IMG/VR virus record: IMGVR_UViG_3300049008_000029
Location: 1-38,667 of that record
Reading direction: 5' to 3' (one strand)
DNA from: a virus
DNA length: 38,667 nt
Part shown: positions 1 through 9,000 of the stretch, piece by piece
How the letters are laid out: each line of letters starts with the position of its first letter
Numbering within the stretch: position 1 is the stretch's first letter
The notes under the pieces: model-generated
The model's input: the letters and a program-made list of their open reading frames with translations, nothing else
Told to the model about the DNA's origin: nothing
Database searches by the model: none
Made by a program: the position numbers and the translations under genes

Positions 1-1281
1 GAACAAGGCGAAAAAGACCTTACAAATAAATATGCAGCTGAAAAATCTACCCGTCAACAAAAAGAAGGTGAACTAGCTAAAGCGGAAATCAAAGAACGCT
101 ATGATTTGTTGCGTGTTGGAAAAAGCGAAGAAGCAAGATTAATTCTTGAATTTGACCAAAAAAGAGATGAGGCAATTGCCGACAATAATAAGAAAAATAT
201 ACAAGAAGAAGGAAAATATAAATTAGAAAATATGACGTATTTGCAAAAGCAATTAACGGCCATAGAACTTGAAAGATACAATAAAACAGAAGAATTAAAT
301 CTAAAAAAGGAACTGTTTGCCAAAGGCAAGCAAGATGCATCAAAAGCAGAATTGCAAAAAGCGTTTGATGAAATTACTGCCAATGAAAAATTGACATATG
401 AATATACGCATCAAGCTGAATTAAAAGACAAAATGTCCGAAAAGGAAATCGCTCGCGCTCAAGAATTGTTTATGATTGAGAACTCCGGGCGAGCTGTTCG
501 TGCTGAAGACCTTGCGTTGCAAAAAGAAAAGGTAGAGATTCGTGACCGTGGGGCAAAGAAGCTTGAAGAGATTGATAAGAACCGCGAGAAATATACTTCT
601 GCCACAGCAATTGAAGAAGCTCAAAACCGCGCCAAAGCCATCACCGCAATCGAAATCCAAGCCGCCGAGGATCGCAACGCCCGCCTCAAAGAACTCCGCG
701 CTGGCTCGTTTGGTCAAGGCATTGGCAGGGCCGCTGACGACTACCTTACAAACATGGCTACCGCTATGGAGCAAGGCAGGCAGGCTTTTGATTCTGTCAT
801 CAGCAACATGGGTACGGCGCTCGATAACTTTGTCAAGACGGGCAAGCTATCGTTCAAAGACCTTGCCGGCAGCATCATTCGGGACTTGATTGCGATCCAG
901 TTGAAGGCTTCGGCGACTGGGTTGTTTTCAATGTTGGTTAAGACGATGTTCAGCGTAGCTACAGGCGGGACATCAACTGTCGCTGATGCTGCAATTGGCG
1001 CAATGGGCGCTCCAATGGCCGCTGGTGGCCCAGTAAGCGCAGGCGTTACTCACATGGTCGGCGAGAATGGCCCGGAGCTATTTACGCCCTCTGGCTCGGG
1101 TACGATCATTCCCAATCATTCCCTGGGCGGCGCAGGCGGCACCACCAACGTCACCAACAATTATATTAACGCCATAGATACCAAGAGCTTTGAGCAACGC
1201 CTGCTGGGCAGCGCCAATGCAATCTGGGCGGCAAATACATATGCAAACAAGAGCCTAGCAGTGGGCAGGGGCAGATCATGA
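1..1281 (+). CDS. Tape measure protein, C-terminal part (continues from 36997-38667)
   Basis: This is the C-terminal part of the tail tape measure protein; the frame is open from base 1 and joins the gene starting at 36997, giving about 938 residues in the closed genome. The protein fills the tail tube, sets tail length and is thought to help DNA passage through the host envelope. The first 200 or so residues are Lys/Glu/Ala-rich coiled coil. The segment near 770-960 (FDSVISNMG, SFKDLAGSIIRDLIA) matches the lambda gpH-type C-terminal domain. It is followed by the VGENGPELFTP motif and a TNVTNNYIN tail common at tape-measure ends. Bases 1-480 are strikingly A-rich compared with the G/C-richer part after about 620, so the gene is mosaic. 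The stop overlaps the next start (ATGA). Confidence 0.93.
   Translation, partial: EQGEKDLTNKYAAEKSTRQQKEGELAKAEIKERYDLLRVGKSEEARLILEFDQKRDEAIADNNKKNIQEEGKYKLENMTYLQKQLTAIELERYNKTEELNLKKELFAKGKQDASKAELQKAFDEITANEKLTYEYTHQAELKDKMSEKEIARAQELFMIENSGRAVRAEDLALQKEKVEIRDRGAKKLEEIDKNREKYTSATAIEEAQNRAKAITAIEIQAAEDRNARLKELRAGSFGQGIGRAADDYLTNMATAMEQGRQAFDSVISNMGTALDNFVKTGKLSFKDLAGSIIRDLIAIQLKASATGLFSMLVKTMFSVATGGTSTVADAAIGAMGAPMAAGGPVSAGVTHMVGENGPELFTPSGSGTIIPNHSLGGAGGTTNVTNNYINAIDTKSFEQRLLGSANAIWAANTYANKSLAVGRGRS
10..135 (+). repeat. Terminal redundancy, left copy (126 bp)
   Basis: Bases 10-135 are identical to 38542-38667. The first nine bases of the window differ from the corresponding bases 38533-38541 at four positions, changing three codons (Glu-Gln-Gly here, Asp-Lys-Ala at the other end). 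The repeat lies inside the tape-measure gene and the frame continues across the join. This is best read as a circular assembly whose ends overlap, with a minor sequence variant in the first nine bases. A biological direct terminal repeat inside an essential gene is less likely. Confidence 0.9.
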
Positions 1282-1928
1282 GTTTTCAGACAATCGTAGA
1301 TGTCCAGCAGTCAATGGTGGTGAATAACCGCCGTACTGTAGGCCAACAAATCTCCCGTGGGGGTCAGGTCAGGACGGCTCAATATCTGACCTCGGTGCCT
1401 TGGGTCTTTACCATCGTGCCGCACAACTATCTGTACTATCCCCAGGCGCGGGCCATCATCCAATCTATTGACAACTCTGACCGGGAGTTTGCACAAAACA
1501 TCACGTTCAGCAGTACAACGCTTCAGTGGTTTACAGCGTACCAAGGCGGGCTAACTGGCGGTCAAGCTGCGGCGCTTACCCTAAATACCGTTCCAGCGGC
1601 CAATGCAACCACCATCAGCGTAGGCAATCTGCCTTCAGTAGGAACAACGGTAGTTGTCTTTGCTGCTGGTGATTTCTTGCAGCTTGGCACGTATGTTTAT
1701 AAAGTTACAGCAGAAGTCCTGCGCGGTTCTGGCTCGACGGTTTCTGTTACGCTGCACCGGCCAGTGATAGGCACTCCTGCTACAGGGACATTGACTGCTG
1801 TAGGTAGTGCTGTATATTTCCCTGTACTGGCTGAAGCATGCCCCACGTACACGCTTAACCCTATGGCTAACGGGGCTTTTGTGCAGTGGAACAGTGCATT
1901 TATTTTTAGAGAAAACATTACACCATGA
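1278..1928 (+). CDS. Minor tail / distal tail protein (216 aa)
   Basis: The gene starts in an ATGA overlap with the tape measure stop and ends in another ATGA overlap with the next gene, so it is translationally coupled on both sides. By position it corresponds to lambda gpM or the GTA distal tail protein, which joins the tube to the tip complex. It is rich in Thr, Val and Gly, with beta-strand-like stretches. Its N-terminal half includes a VPWVFTIVPHNYLYYPQAR segment. I do not recognise a diagnostic motif, so the role rests on its place directly after the tape measure. Confidence 0.75.
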   Translation: MSFQTIVDVQQSMVVNNRRTVGQQISRGGQVRTAQYLTSVPWVFTIVPHNYLYYPQARAIIQSIDNSDREFAQNITFSSTTLQWFTAYQGGLTGGQAAALTLNTVPAANATTISVGNLPSVGTTVVVFAAGDFLQLGTYVYKVTAEVLRGSGSTVSVTLHRPVIGTPATGTLTAVGSAVYFPVLAEACPTYTLNPMANGAFVQWNSAFIFRENITP

Positions 1929-2593
1929 CCAGAATGCAGGCTCTGGATAGTCCCAACATTCGACATGTTGAGTTTATCCGGCTGACAATGCCGTCAGCAA
2001 CATACACGTTTTGCAATGCCGCAGCGCCGGTAACTGTTGGCGGCATTACCTTCAGCAACCTGGGCAGTCTCTTGATGCTTGGGGATGTCCAGCAGGACAT
2101 CAAGGCGACATCCAATGACCTGACCATCTCGCTAAATGGCATCGACCCGGCAAACATTATCATTGTGCTTGGCGCTCAGATCAAAGGCAGCGGCATCGAG
2201 GTTTGGCGCGGATTCCTTGATAGCAATAACCAAATACTGGTGCTTAGTGGGGTTACACAATTCTTCAAGCGCTACACCGGCATTGTTACCAACATCAGCC
2301 TGACTGAGGATTGGAACGGAGAACTGCGGACTCGAGTTGCCACCTGCGGCTTGTCTTGCGCCAGCATGCGAATTGTGCTGAATAACCGAATCTCTGGAAC
2401 CAAGACGAACCAGCAAGCGTGGCAGTTTGCTATGCAGCTTGTTGACCCTATTGATACGTCAATGAACCGAGTTGCGGAAATTACAAACCAATACTTTGAC
2501 TTTGGCGCACCTCCACAATCTGGGGGCGTTGCTGACCCTGGAGTTGGCGGCGGGAACGGATTTGAAATTCCTCGCAATTTGAATGACGCATGA
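1925..2593 (+). CDS. Tail tip / baseplate hub protein, gpL- or DUF2163-like (222 aa)
   Basis: This is the second tail-tip protein after the tape measure, in the position of lambda gpL or the GTA DUF2163 hub protein. It opens with a beta-rich domain that describes a measured track (VGGITFSNLGSLLMLG, then LSLNGID-like strands). There is a Cys pair (CGLSC) near residue 140. A Gly/Pro-rich tail follows the last helix. Both ends are coupled by ATGA overlaps. Assignment is from order and general sequence character; no catalytic residues are visible, and a structural role is expected. Confidence 0.65.
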   Translation: MTRMQALDSPNIRHVEFIRLTMPSATYTFCNAAAPVTVGGITFSNLGSLLMLGDVQQDIKATSNDLTISLNGIDPANIIIVLGAQIKGSGIEVWRGFLDSNNQILVLSGVTQFFKRYTGIVTNISLTEDWNGELRTRVATCGLSCASMRIVLNNRISGTKTNQQAWQFAMQLVDPIDTSMNRVAEITNQYFDFGAPPQSGGVADPGVGGGNGFEIPRNLNDA

Positions 2594-3024
2594 TCCGCAA
2601 AGCCACCCGGTTTGATCTTCCCGAGTGCGTGGAGATCATGCGGCAGTACGCAGCGGAATCGCCAATGCTGGCTCTTGCAAACCCTGCAGCGCACAACGAT
2701 GACCATGTAGAATCATTGTTGATGTCCTTGATTGCAGGGCGTGGGTTTGTACTAATAGATGATCAGTACCGGGGCATGTTGGCAGCAATTGTGATTCCAA
2801 ATATCTGGTGTCCTAGCGTGGTGCAAGTTAAAGAGATGGCATGGTGGGTCGACCCGGCGCATCGCAATGGGTCAGTAGGCGGCAAGTTATTTGTAGCGTT
2901 CAAGCGCGAAGCAGAAGCATTGGTGAAGGCAGGCAGGGCGCATGTAATTTGTGCCTCCTTGATACACGATGGGTTGACCCTCAAAGGGTTCCATAAACTC
3001 GAAACAACATATTGCAAGGAATGA
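2590..3024 (+). CDS. GNAT-like acetyltransferase-fold protein in the tail-tip module (144 aa)
   Basis: The protein has the layout of a GNAT N-acetyltransferase. It opens with strand-helix MIRKATRFDLPECVEIMRQY. A central GMLAAIVIPN strand follows, then a motif-A-like stretch WWVDPAHRNGSVGGKL that corresponds to the acetyl-CoA pyrophosphate loop (R-x-x-G-x-G-like) and following helix. GNAT proteins transfer acetyl groups to amines, but the substrate here is unknown. It is coupled to the preceding tail gene by ATGA and sits directly before the J-like hub. In lambda and GTA tails that slot usually carries an NlpC/P60 peptidase of similar length. The loop Ser-Val replaces part of the canonical glycine pattern, so activity is not assured. 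Confidence 0.75.
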   Translation: MIRKATRFDLPECVEIMRQYAAESPMLALANPAAHNDDHVESLLMSLIAGRGFVLIDDQYRGMLAAIVIPNIWCPSVVQVKEMAWWVDPAHRNGSVGGKLFVAFKREAEALVKAGRAHVICASLIHDGLTLKGFHKLETTYCKE

Positions 3025-3025
3025 A

Positions 3026-5494
3026 ATGCCTACCGAATTGATTCTCTATTTGGCCGTTGAATTTGCAACGTATACGGGTGCTTCTTCCTTAGTTGCCACA
3101 ATGGCTGCAACTTTTGCAGTATCGTTTGCCGCATCAACTCTTGTCACCCGAGTATTCGGCCAAGACCCACCAACTCAAGTTGATAGCGGTGTCCGTCAGC
3201 AAATCCCGCCTAGTTCGACCAATTCCCTGCCAGTGGTCTATGGCGATGCTTACCTTGGCGGCGTGTTTGTTGATGCTGTTCTAAGCATTGACCAAAAGAC
3301 AATGTATTACGTCTTGGCAATCTCCAACATTTCAACAAACGGCCAATTTAGTTTTGACACAACCAAGTTTTATTACGGCGACAGGTTGGTGACTTTTGAC
3401 ACTACAGACCTTACTAAAGTAATTTCCTTGACTGATGGTGTGCCTAATGTAGATACAAAGGTCAATGGGTATTTGTACATCAACTTGTACACATCCAATG
3501 CCGCTGGCACCATTACTAATGTCAATGGCACTCAAGCCCCAACCGTTGTAATGGGCGGCGCTGACATTGCAACAGCGCAGCAATGGCCTGCTACACATCG
3601 CCAGATGAACGGCCTTGCGTTTGCTATTGTCAAGATGGTCTACAGCCAATCGGCCAATACCACCAGCTTTAGCCCGTTGACATTTCATGTAGCGCATTAT
3701 CTCAATGGGGCAGGATGTGCGAAGCCTGGGGATGTCCTGCAAGACTATCTGGTTTCGCCGATCTACGGCGGCGCTGTCTTAAACGCAAATGTCAATGCTA
3801 CGACTTGCGCTAATCTCAACACCTATTCAGATGTCTTGCTGTCCTATACACCCAGCGGAGGCGGTACAGCGACTCAGCCACGCTATCGTATCAATGGCGT
3901 CTTAGACACAGGCCAGACGGTGCTAAACAACGTAGACAAGATTCTGACGGCCTGCGACTCTTGGTTGGCGTATCAATCCACTACGGGCCAGTGGTCGCCG
4001 GTTATTAATAAAGCAGAATCTAGTACTAACCCTTCTACTCAACAAATTGCGCAATACAATGCGGCTGCATCTCAAGTAATGAACATGATAATTGGTGTTA
4101 TACCTGTAGATTTATATTATGATTTAAATGGAGATGGTTTAATAACTTTAGCAGATGCAATTGGATTTTTAAACCTTGCGTCAGGAACGCCTCTTGGCTA
4201 CACTCCTAATCCAGCTTCTATATATACATATATATACAATATAAATTACAGTGATTTTGATGACACAACTATTCTGTCTGAGATCAAGATCACTGCGCAA
4301 GACCTGACGGCAAGCATCAACCAAATTGAGGTGTCTTACCCGTTCAAGGACAACAAGGATCAGCCGGCATTCATTTATCAGCAGATTCCTACGCTGTCGC
4401 TTTACCCCAATGAGCCAGTGAACAAGTTCACCACCAAGTTTGAGATGGTGAACAACTCAGTGCAGGCGGCGTATCTTGCCAATCGAATACTTTTGCAATC
4501 CAGGACTGACTTGATCGTAAACTTTTCAACAGCTTACCCAGGCATCCAGAACGATGCAGGCGATGTAATCACGATTACCAATGCCGACTACGGTTGGTCT
4601 GCAAAGCCTTTCCGGATTACCAAAATCCAAGAAGCGGCACTTGCTGATGGCAACCTTGGCGCTCAAATCACTGCAACCGAATACGATGCAACGGTCTATG
4701 CCAATCAGGCGATTACGGCAACAACGCCTGCGCCAGCCAATGGGGTAACCTCGCCGTATTTCTTTAGTGCCTTGGCAGCACCTACTATTGGCAACTACTT
4801 GCCTAACGCCAACCCGCCGACTTTTGCGGTGACTTGCGTGTTCCCAACCACTGGGCGCTGCACATCAGTAACGCTGTACTACACAACTTCAACAACGCCT
4901 ACTGCTACCGATTGGGCTGTTTGGGTTACACAGACATCAGCGGAAAACACTGCGTATACGCCTGGGTCAAGCATTGTGTTTAACAACATAATTTTGCCTA
5001 CAGCCAATTACTACTTTGCTTTTCAAGTCAGCAATGACATTGCAACATCAGCGCTGTCGGCTACAAGTGCAGTGACTAATTGGAACCCAGGGTCAAGTGG
5101 TGGGGTAGTAAATGGGTTTTCGCCAAATGTCATTGCTGCTAGGGCATTTGGAACTGGCACGGCAACCGCATTGTTGCGGTTTGCAAATGATGGAACTATT
5201 AAAGAACAAATTAACGGCGGCAGCGTTACGGTAATTGGCAATTGGTTTTTGCCAACAACTGCAAGCATTGGTGTAACCCCAGGCTATTGGCTTTTTGCTA
5301 CGCTTTCAAGCGGCGCATTGACTTCTGGGACTACAGGTAGTTGGGTCAAGATAGATGTTGATCGAGACTACACCAGAACCAGAACAACAATGGGATCAAT
5401 AGATGCCACTGTAGATTTTGCAATTTCAAGCGATTCTGCTGGCGCTACAATTCTTGGCTACGGCACAGGCTACCTATACGCAGAATTGTATTGA
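3026..5494 (+). CDS. Central tail hub / tip attachment protein, gpJ-like (822 aa)
   Basis: This large protein directly follows the tip genes and precedes the fibre, the place of lambda gpJ, which forms the trimeric hub and contacts the host receptor. The N-terminus has hydrophobic stretches at residues 1-45, followed by a QIPPSSTNSLPVVYG segment typical of the start of J-like hubs. The middle (about residues 410-560) has hub-like beta domains, and the C-terminus resembles fibronectin-like or lectin-like beta modules. Residues 366-377 form a dockerin/EF-hand-type loop with the pattern D-x-N-x-D-G-x-I-x-x-x-D. This loop lies in an A/T-rich DNA patch at about 4080-4255, unlike the flanks. Start ATG lies one base after the preceding stop. 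Confidence 0.85.
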   Translation: MPTELILYLAVEFATYTGASSLVATMAATFAVSFAASTLVTRVFGQDPPTQVDSGVRQQIPPSSTNSLPVVYGDAYLGGVFVDAVLSIDQKTMYYVLAISNISTNGQFSFDTTKFYYGDRLVTFDTTDLTKVISLTDGVPNVDTKVNGYLYINLYTSNAAGTITNVNGTQAPTVVMGGADIATAQQWPATHRQMNGLAFAIVKMVYSQSANTTSFSPLTFHVAHYLNGAGCAKPGDVLQDYLVSPIYGGAVLNANVNATTCANLNTYSDVLLSYTPSGGGTATQPRYRINGVLDTGQTVLNNVDKILTACDSWLAYQSTTGQWSPVINKAESSTNPSTQQIAQYNAAASQVMNMIIGVIPVDLYYDLNGDGLITLADAIGFLNLASGTPLGYTPNPASIYTYIYNINYSDFDDTTILSEIKITAQDLTASINQIEVSYPFKDNKDQPAFIYQQIPTLSLYPNEPVNKFTTKFEMVNNSVQAAYLANRILLQSRTDLIVNFSTAYPGIQNDAGDVITITNADYGWSAKPFRITKIQEAALADGNLGAQITATEYDATVYANQAITATTPAPANGVTSPYFFSALAAPTIGNYLPNANPPTFAVTCVFPTTGRCTSVTLYYTTSTTPTATDWAVWVTQTSAENTAYTPGSSIVFNNIILPTANYYFAFQVSNDIATSALSATSAVTNWNPGSSGGVVNGFSPNVIAARAFGTGTATALLRFANDGTIKEQINGGSVTVIGNWFLPTTASIGVTPGYWLFATLSSGALTSGTTGSWVKIDVDRDYTRTRTTMGSIDATVDFAISSDSAGATILGYGTGYLYAELY

Positions 5495-5503
5495 CCCTAT
5501 AAT
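5475..5503 (+). promoter_or_regulatory. Possible promoter before the fibre genes
   Basis: A perfect TATAAT sits at 5498-5503, just after the hub stop codon. The hexamer 17 bases upstream (tatacg) is a poor -35, so this would need an activator or may be chance. The 57-base gap up to 5551 otherwise contains a weak GC-rich hairpin and the ribosome binding site AGGGG for the next gene. Confidence 0.25.
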
Positions 5504-5551
5504 CAACCACCGCCCGCGAGTTAGCAGGCTCACCCAAGTACAGGGGCAATC

Positions 5552-6049
5552 ATGGCAGTCTTCAACAAGAACACTCTGACACAGGTCTCAGGGTTCGACA
5601 ATCCAATCATTGCGGGCGAACTGGTGTACAACCAGAAAACCTATTGGAACCTCACGCTTACAGCGGCAGACTCGCTGGGCGTACAACAACCTGTATCATT
5701 GGCTGGCGTCACAATTGATGCCCAGATCATCCGCAGGACTGTGACGGATTTGACAGACACCCGCAACGGGCTTGTCTTCACAATTGGCAACTTCACGCCT
5801 ACGCCTACAGCAATCCCCTTAACTGTCAGCAACATTGTTGTAGCGGCAGGGTCGTTCACGGTTACGATTGACGACACAACCTGGGGCTTGCTTTCAACCG
5901 ACATAGAGTTGGGCATTGCCGTTAACGAACCTGTTTGCTTCAGTGGAAGAATCAAGATTTCTTTCCCTGCCAATTCGCCAACTCCTGCTGAAGACAACAT
6001 CATCTTTATGATGTTCCTTGTCCGCTCGGATGGCATTGTTAAAGTTTAA
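5552..6049 (+). CDS. Beta-rich tail/fibre-associated protein (165 aa)
   Basis: Preceded by AGGGG seven bases before the ATG. The protein is dominated by alternating Thr/Val/Ile/Asn strands and ends in a hydrophobic FMMFLVRSDG stretch; no signal peptide is evident. Its place between the hub and the long fibre suggests a small fibre-attachment or baseplate upper-fibre component, similar in size and composition to BppU-type N-domains. I cannot assign a family from motifs. Eleven bases separate it from the fibre gene. Confidence 0.6.
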   Translation: MAVFNKNTLTQVSGFDNPIIAGELVYNQKTYWNLTLTAADSLGVQQPVSLAGVTIDAQIIRRTVTDLTDTRNGLVFTIGNFTPTPTAIPLTVSNIVVAAGSFTVTIDDTTWGLLSTDIELGIAVNEPVCFSGRIKISFPANSPTPAEDNIIFMMFLVRSDGIVKV

Positions 6050-6060
6050 GGCGAAAAATC

Positions 6061-9000
6061 ATGGCGAATATGCAAGTTACCGTTATCGACGGCAATAACA
6101 TCACGGTCAGTCTGGACAAGGGTGTTGCTGGGGTTGGCATTTCAAGCGTGTCGCTTGTTGTCATTGACTCAGCAAATTATCTTTTGATCACCTATACCAA
6201 CGGCACGACTCAAACCGTTGGCCCGGTGGGGGTCATTCAGTACACTGGCACTTCGCCAATTAACATAGCTGGCTCAGTCATTAGCTTGACGACCGTGCCG
6301 GTATCGCTTGGCGGCACAGGGCAAGTCACTGCAAATGCAGGATTCAATGCTTTGGCCCCGGCGCAAACCACAGCGGCTGGCAAATACTTGAAGTCCGATG
6401 GCACAAATGCAGCCTGGGATCAACTTGATATCTCAACTGCGGACATCACAGGGACGCTTCCTGTTGTCAACGGAGGGACTGGAGTCACGACGAAAACCGG
6501 CACAGGCAGCGTTGTTTTGAGTACGTCACCTACCCTGGTGACACCGTTGCTTGGTACGCCTACGTCAGGCGTGGCTACTAATTTGACGGGCCTGCCGCTG
6601 ACGACTGGGGTGACTGGTACGTTGCCGGTACTAAATGGCGGCACAGGTGTCACAACAAGCACCGGCACCACCAATGTGGTACTGAGCAATTCTCCAACCT
6701 TGGTGACACCTGCACTAGGCACTCCGTCAGCCCTGGTCGGTACAAATATCACAGGCACCGCCTCCGGCCTGACTGCCGGCAGCGTCACTACCAACGCCAA
6801 CCTGACAGGTGCCGTCACCTCGGTGGGCAATGCGGCATCGCTGGGGTCATTCACCTCTCTGCAATTGCTTACGGCGCTTACCGATGAAACAGGGACAGGT
6901 GCCAATGTCTTTGCCACTTCGCCCACCCTGGTGACACCCGCCTTGGGTACGCCTTCGGCTTTGGTCGGCACAAACATCACCGGCACAGCGTCAGGCTTTA
7001 CAGCAGGCAGCGTCACCACCAATGCCGACCTGACCGGGCCAATTACCTCAGTCGGCAATGCCACAACTATCGTTGGCCCGATCCCTGCTGTCACCCTATC
7101 GGGGACTATCTCCGGCGGCGGCAACCAGATCAACAATGTCGTCATTGGCACGGTGACTCCGTTGGCGGGTAGCTTTACCAACATCACGGGTTCGGCTAAC
7201 GCCATCATCAGCGTAAGCGACAGCGTCAACGCCGCTTTGCGTATTACCCAGCTTGGTACGGGTAATGCACTGTTGGTTGAGGATTCAACTAATCCTGACA
7301 GCACGCCGTTTGTTATTGATGCAAGTGGCAATGTTATTGCCGGTTATACGGCTACTGTTACAGGTACAGGGCCAAGTACAGCGACAACACCAACCGTTCA
7401 AATTCATGGCACAACAAATAACAAGTCCAGCATTGGTCTATACAACTGGAGCAGTACAGGTTCGCTGGTTGATACACTTTCTTTCAATAGAAGTTTAAGT
7501 AATACGATTGGGACTTTTGGTGGCGCAGTAACATCTGGTGTTGATCTCGGCATAATTTCTTTTTCTGGAGATGATGGAACGTCATTTATTGAAAGTGCGC
7601 GTATTTTTGCGGAGGTAGACGGCACCCCCGGCACAAACGACATGCCCGGACGCTTGGTGTTTGCTACTACCGCTGATGGGGCATCATCGCCTACTGAGCG
7701 TATGCGAATTAGTAGCGCGGGGAATGTAGGTATTGGTGGCGCTTCAACGACGGGTACTTCTCTACAAATTTCAAAAAGTATTACCGGAAGCACAGTTGCT
7801 TGGAATTTGTATAATGTTGGAACTATTCAAAGTGATGTAACTAGCCAAGCAAAAATTTATGTAACCAACCCATCAACTGCTGCTGCGTCGTTTGTGTTGC
7901 CTACCTTAACGCACTACTTTGCTCAACAAGGAACAATTGGGGCTGGATCATCCGTCACTAACCAATACGGTTTTGAGGCAAATAACACCCTCACCGGAGC
8001 CACAAACAACTACGGCTTTTACAGCAACATAGCAGCCGCTGCAAACCGATGGAATTTTTACGCCAACGGGACTGCAATAAATTACTTTGCGGGAGATGTA
8101 GGTATTGGAACTAATGCACCGGGTTATAAACTGCAAGTTTCTGGTACTTTGGGGGTTACAGGCGATACTACTTTGGGCACCCTGGTTACCACAGGACTTG
8201 GTGTAACAACGGGCGCTTCTGGTATTGAATTAGGTGGATCTAGAACAGGTGACGGTGACTCTTATATAGATTTTCATAGCACTTCTGGAAGTGATAACGA
8301 GTTTAGAATTATACGGTCAAGTGGTACTAATGGTAATGTATCTTTATCCAACGCAGGTACTGGCATCTTTGCTATTAGATCAATAGGTGTTGGAACCATG
8401 GTCTTTAGTATTGGCGGTACTGACCGGTTGTCGATTGGTGGCGCGGGTTTGGTTTCAGTTACTGGAACATTTAGCACTACAGGTGACGCCACCATCAACG
8501 GGCAAACTGTTGGCAAAGGCGCGGGGAACTTAGCCACAAATACGGCACATGGCACAAGTGCTTTGGCTGCAAACACGACCGGCGCTGCTGTAGTTGCTAT
8601 TGGTTCACAGGCGCTGAAGGTCAACACAACCGGGTCTGATAACACCGTTATCGGGCGTGATGCTGGCTTGGCGAATACTACGGGGAGTTCTTTGTCAGCA
8701 CTTGGGCAAGGTGCGTTGCTGGTAAACATATCCGGAAGTAACAATACCGCTATTGGCTCAGAGGCTCTTAGATCAAACACCACCGCCTCTAACAATACTG
8801 CAATGGGGTATCAGGCGGGGTACAGTACAACAACACAAGGAAATAGTACAGCGATAGGCTATCAAGCGCTCTATACAAATACAACTGGATATGGAACTGC
8901 TGTTGGGTATCAAGCAGGGCATGGAAATACAACAGGTTTAGCCAATGTTGCGTTGGGGTATCAAACTCTCTTTGCAAGTTCTACTGGTAGTGGAAATACA

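Noticed and set aside
6420-7331. 303-aa minus-strand frame inside the fibre gene
   Set aside because: It mirrors the repetitive Gly/Thr/Val coding of the fibre on the other strand and has no domain-like sequence or operon context.
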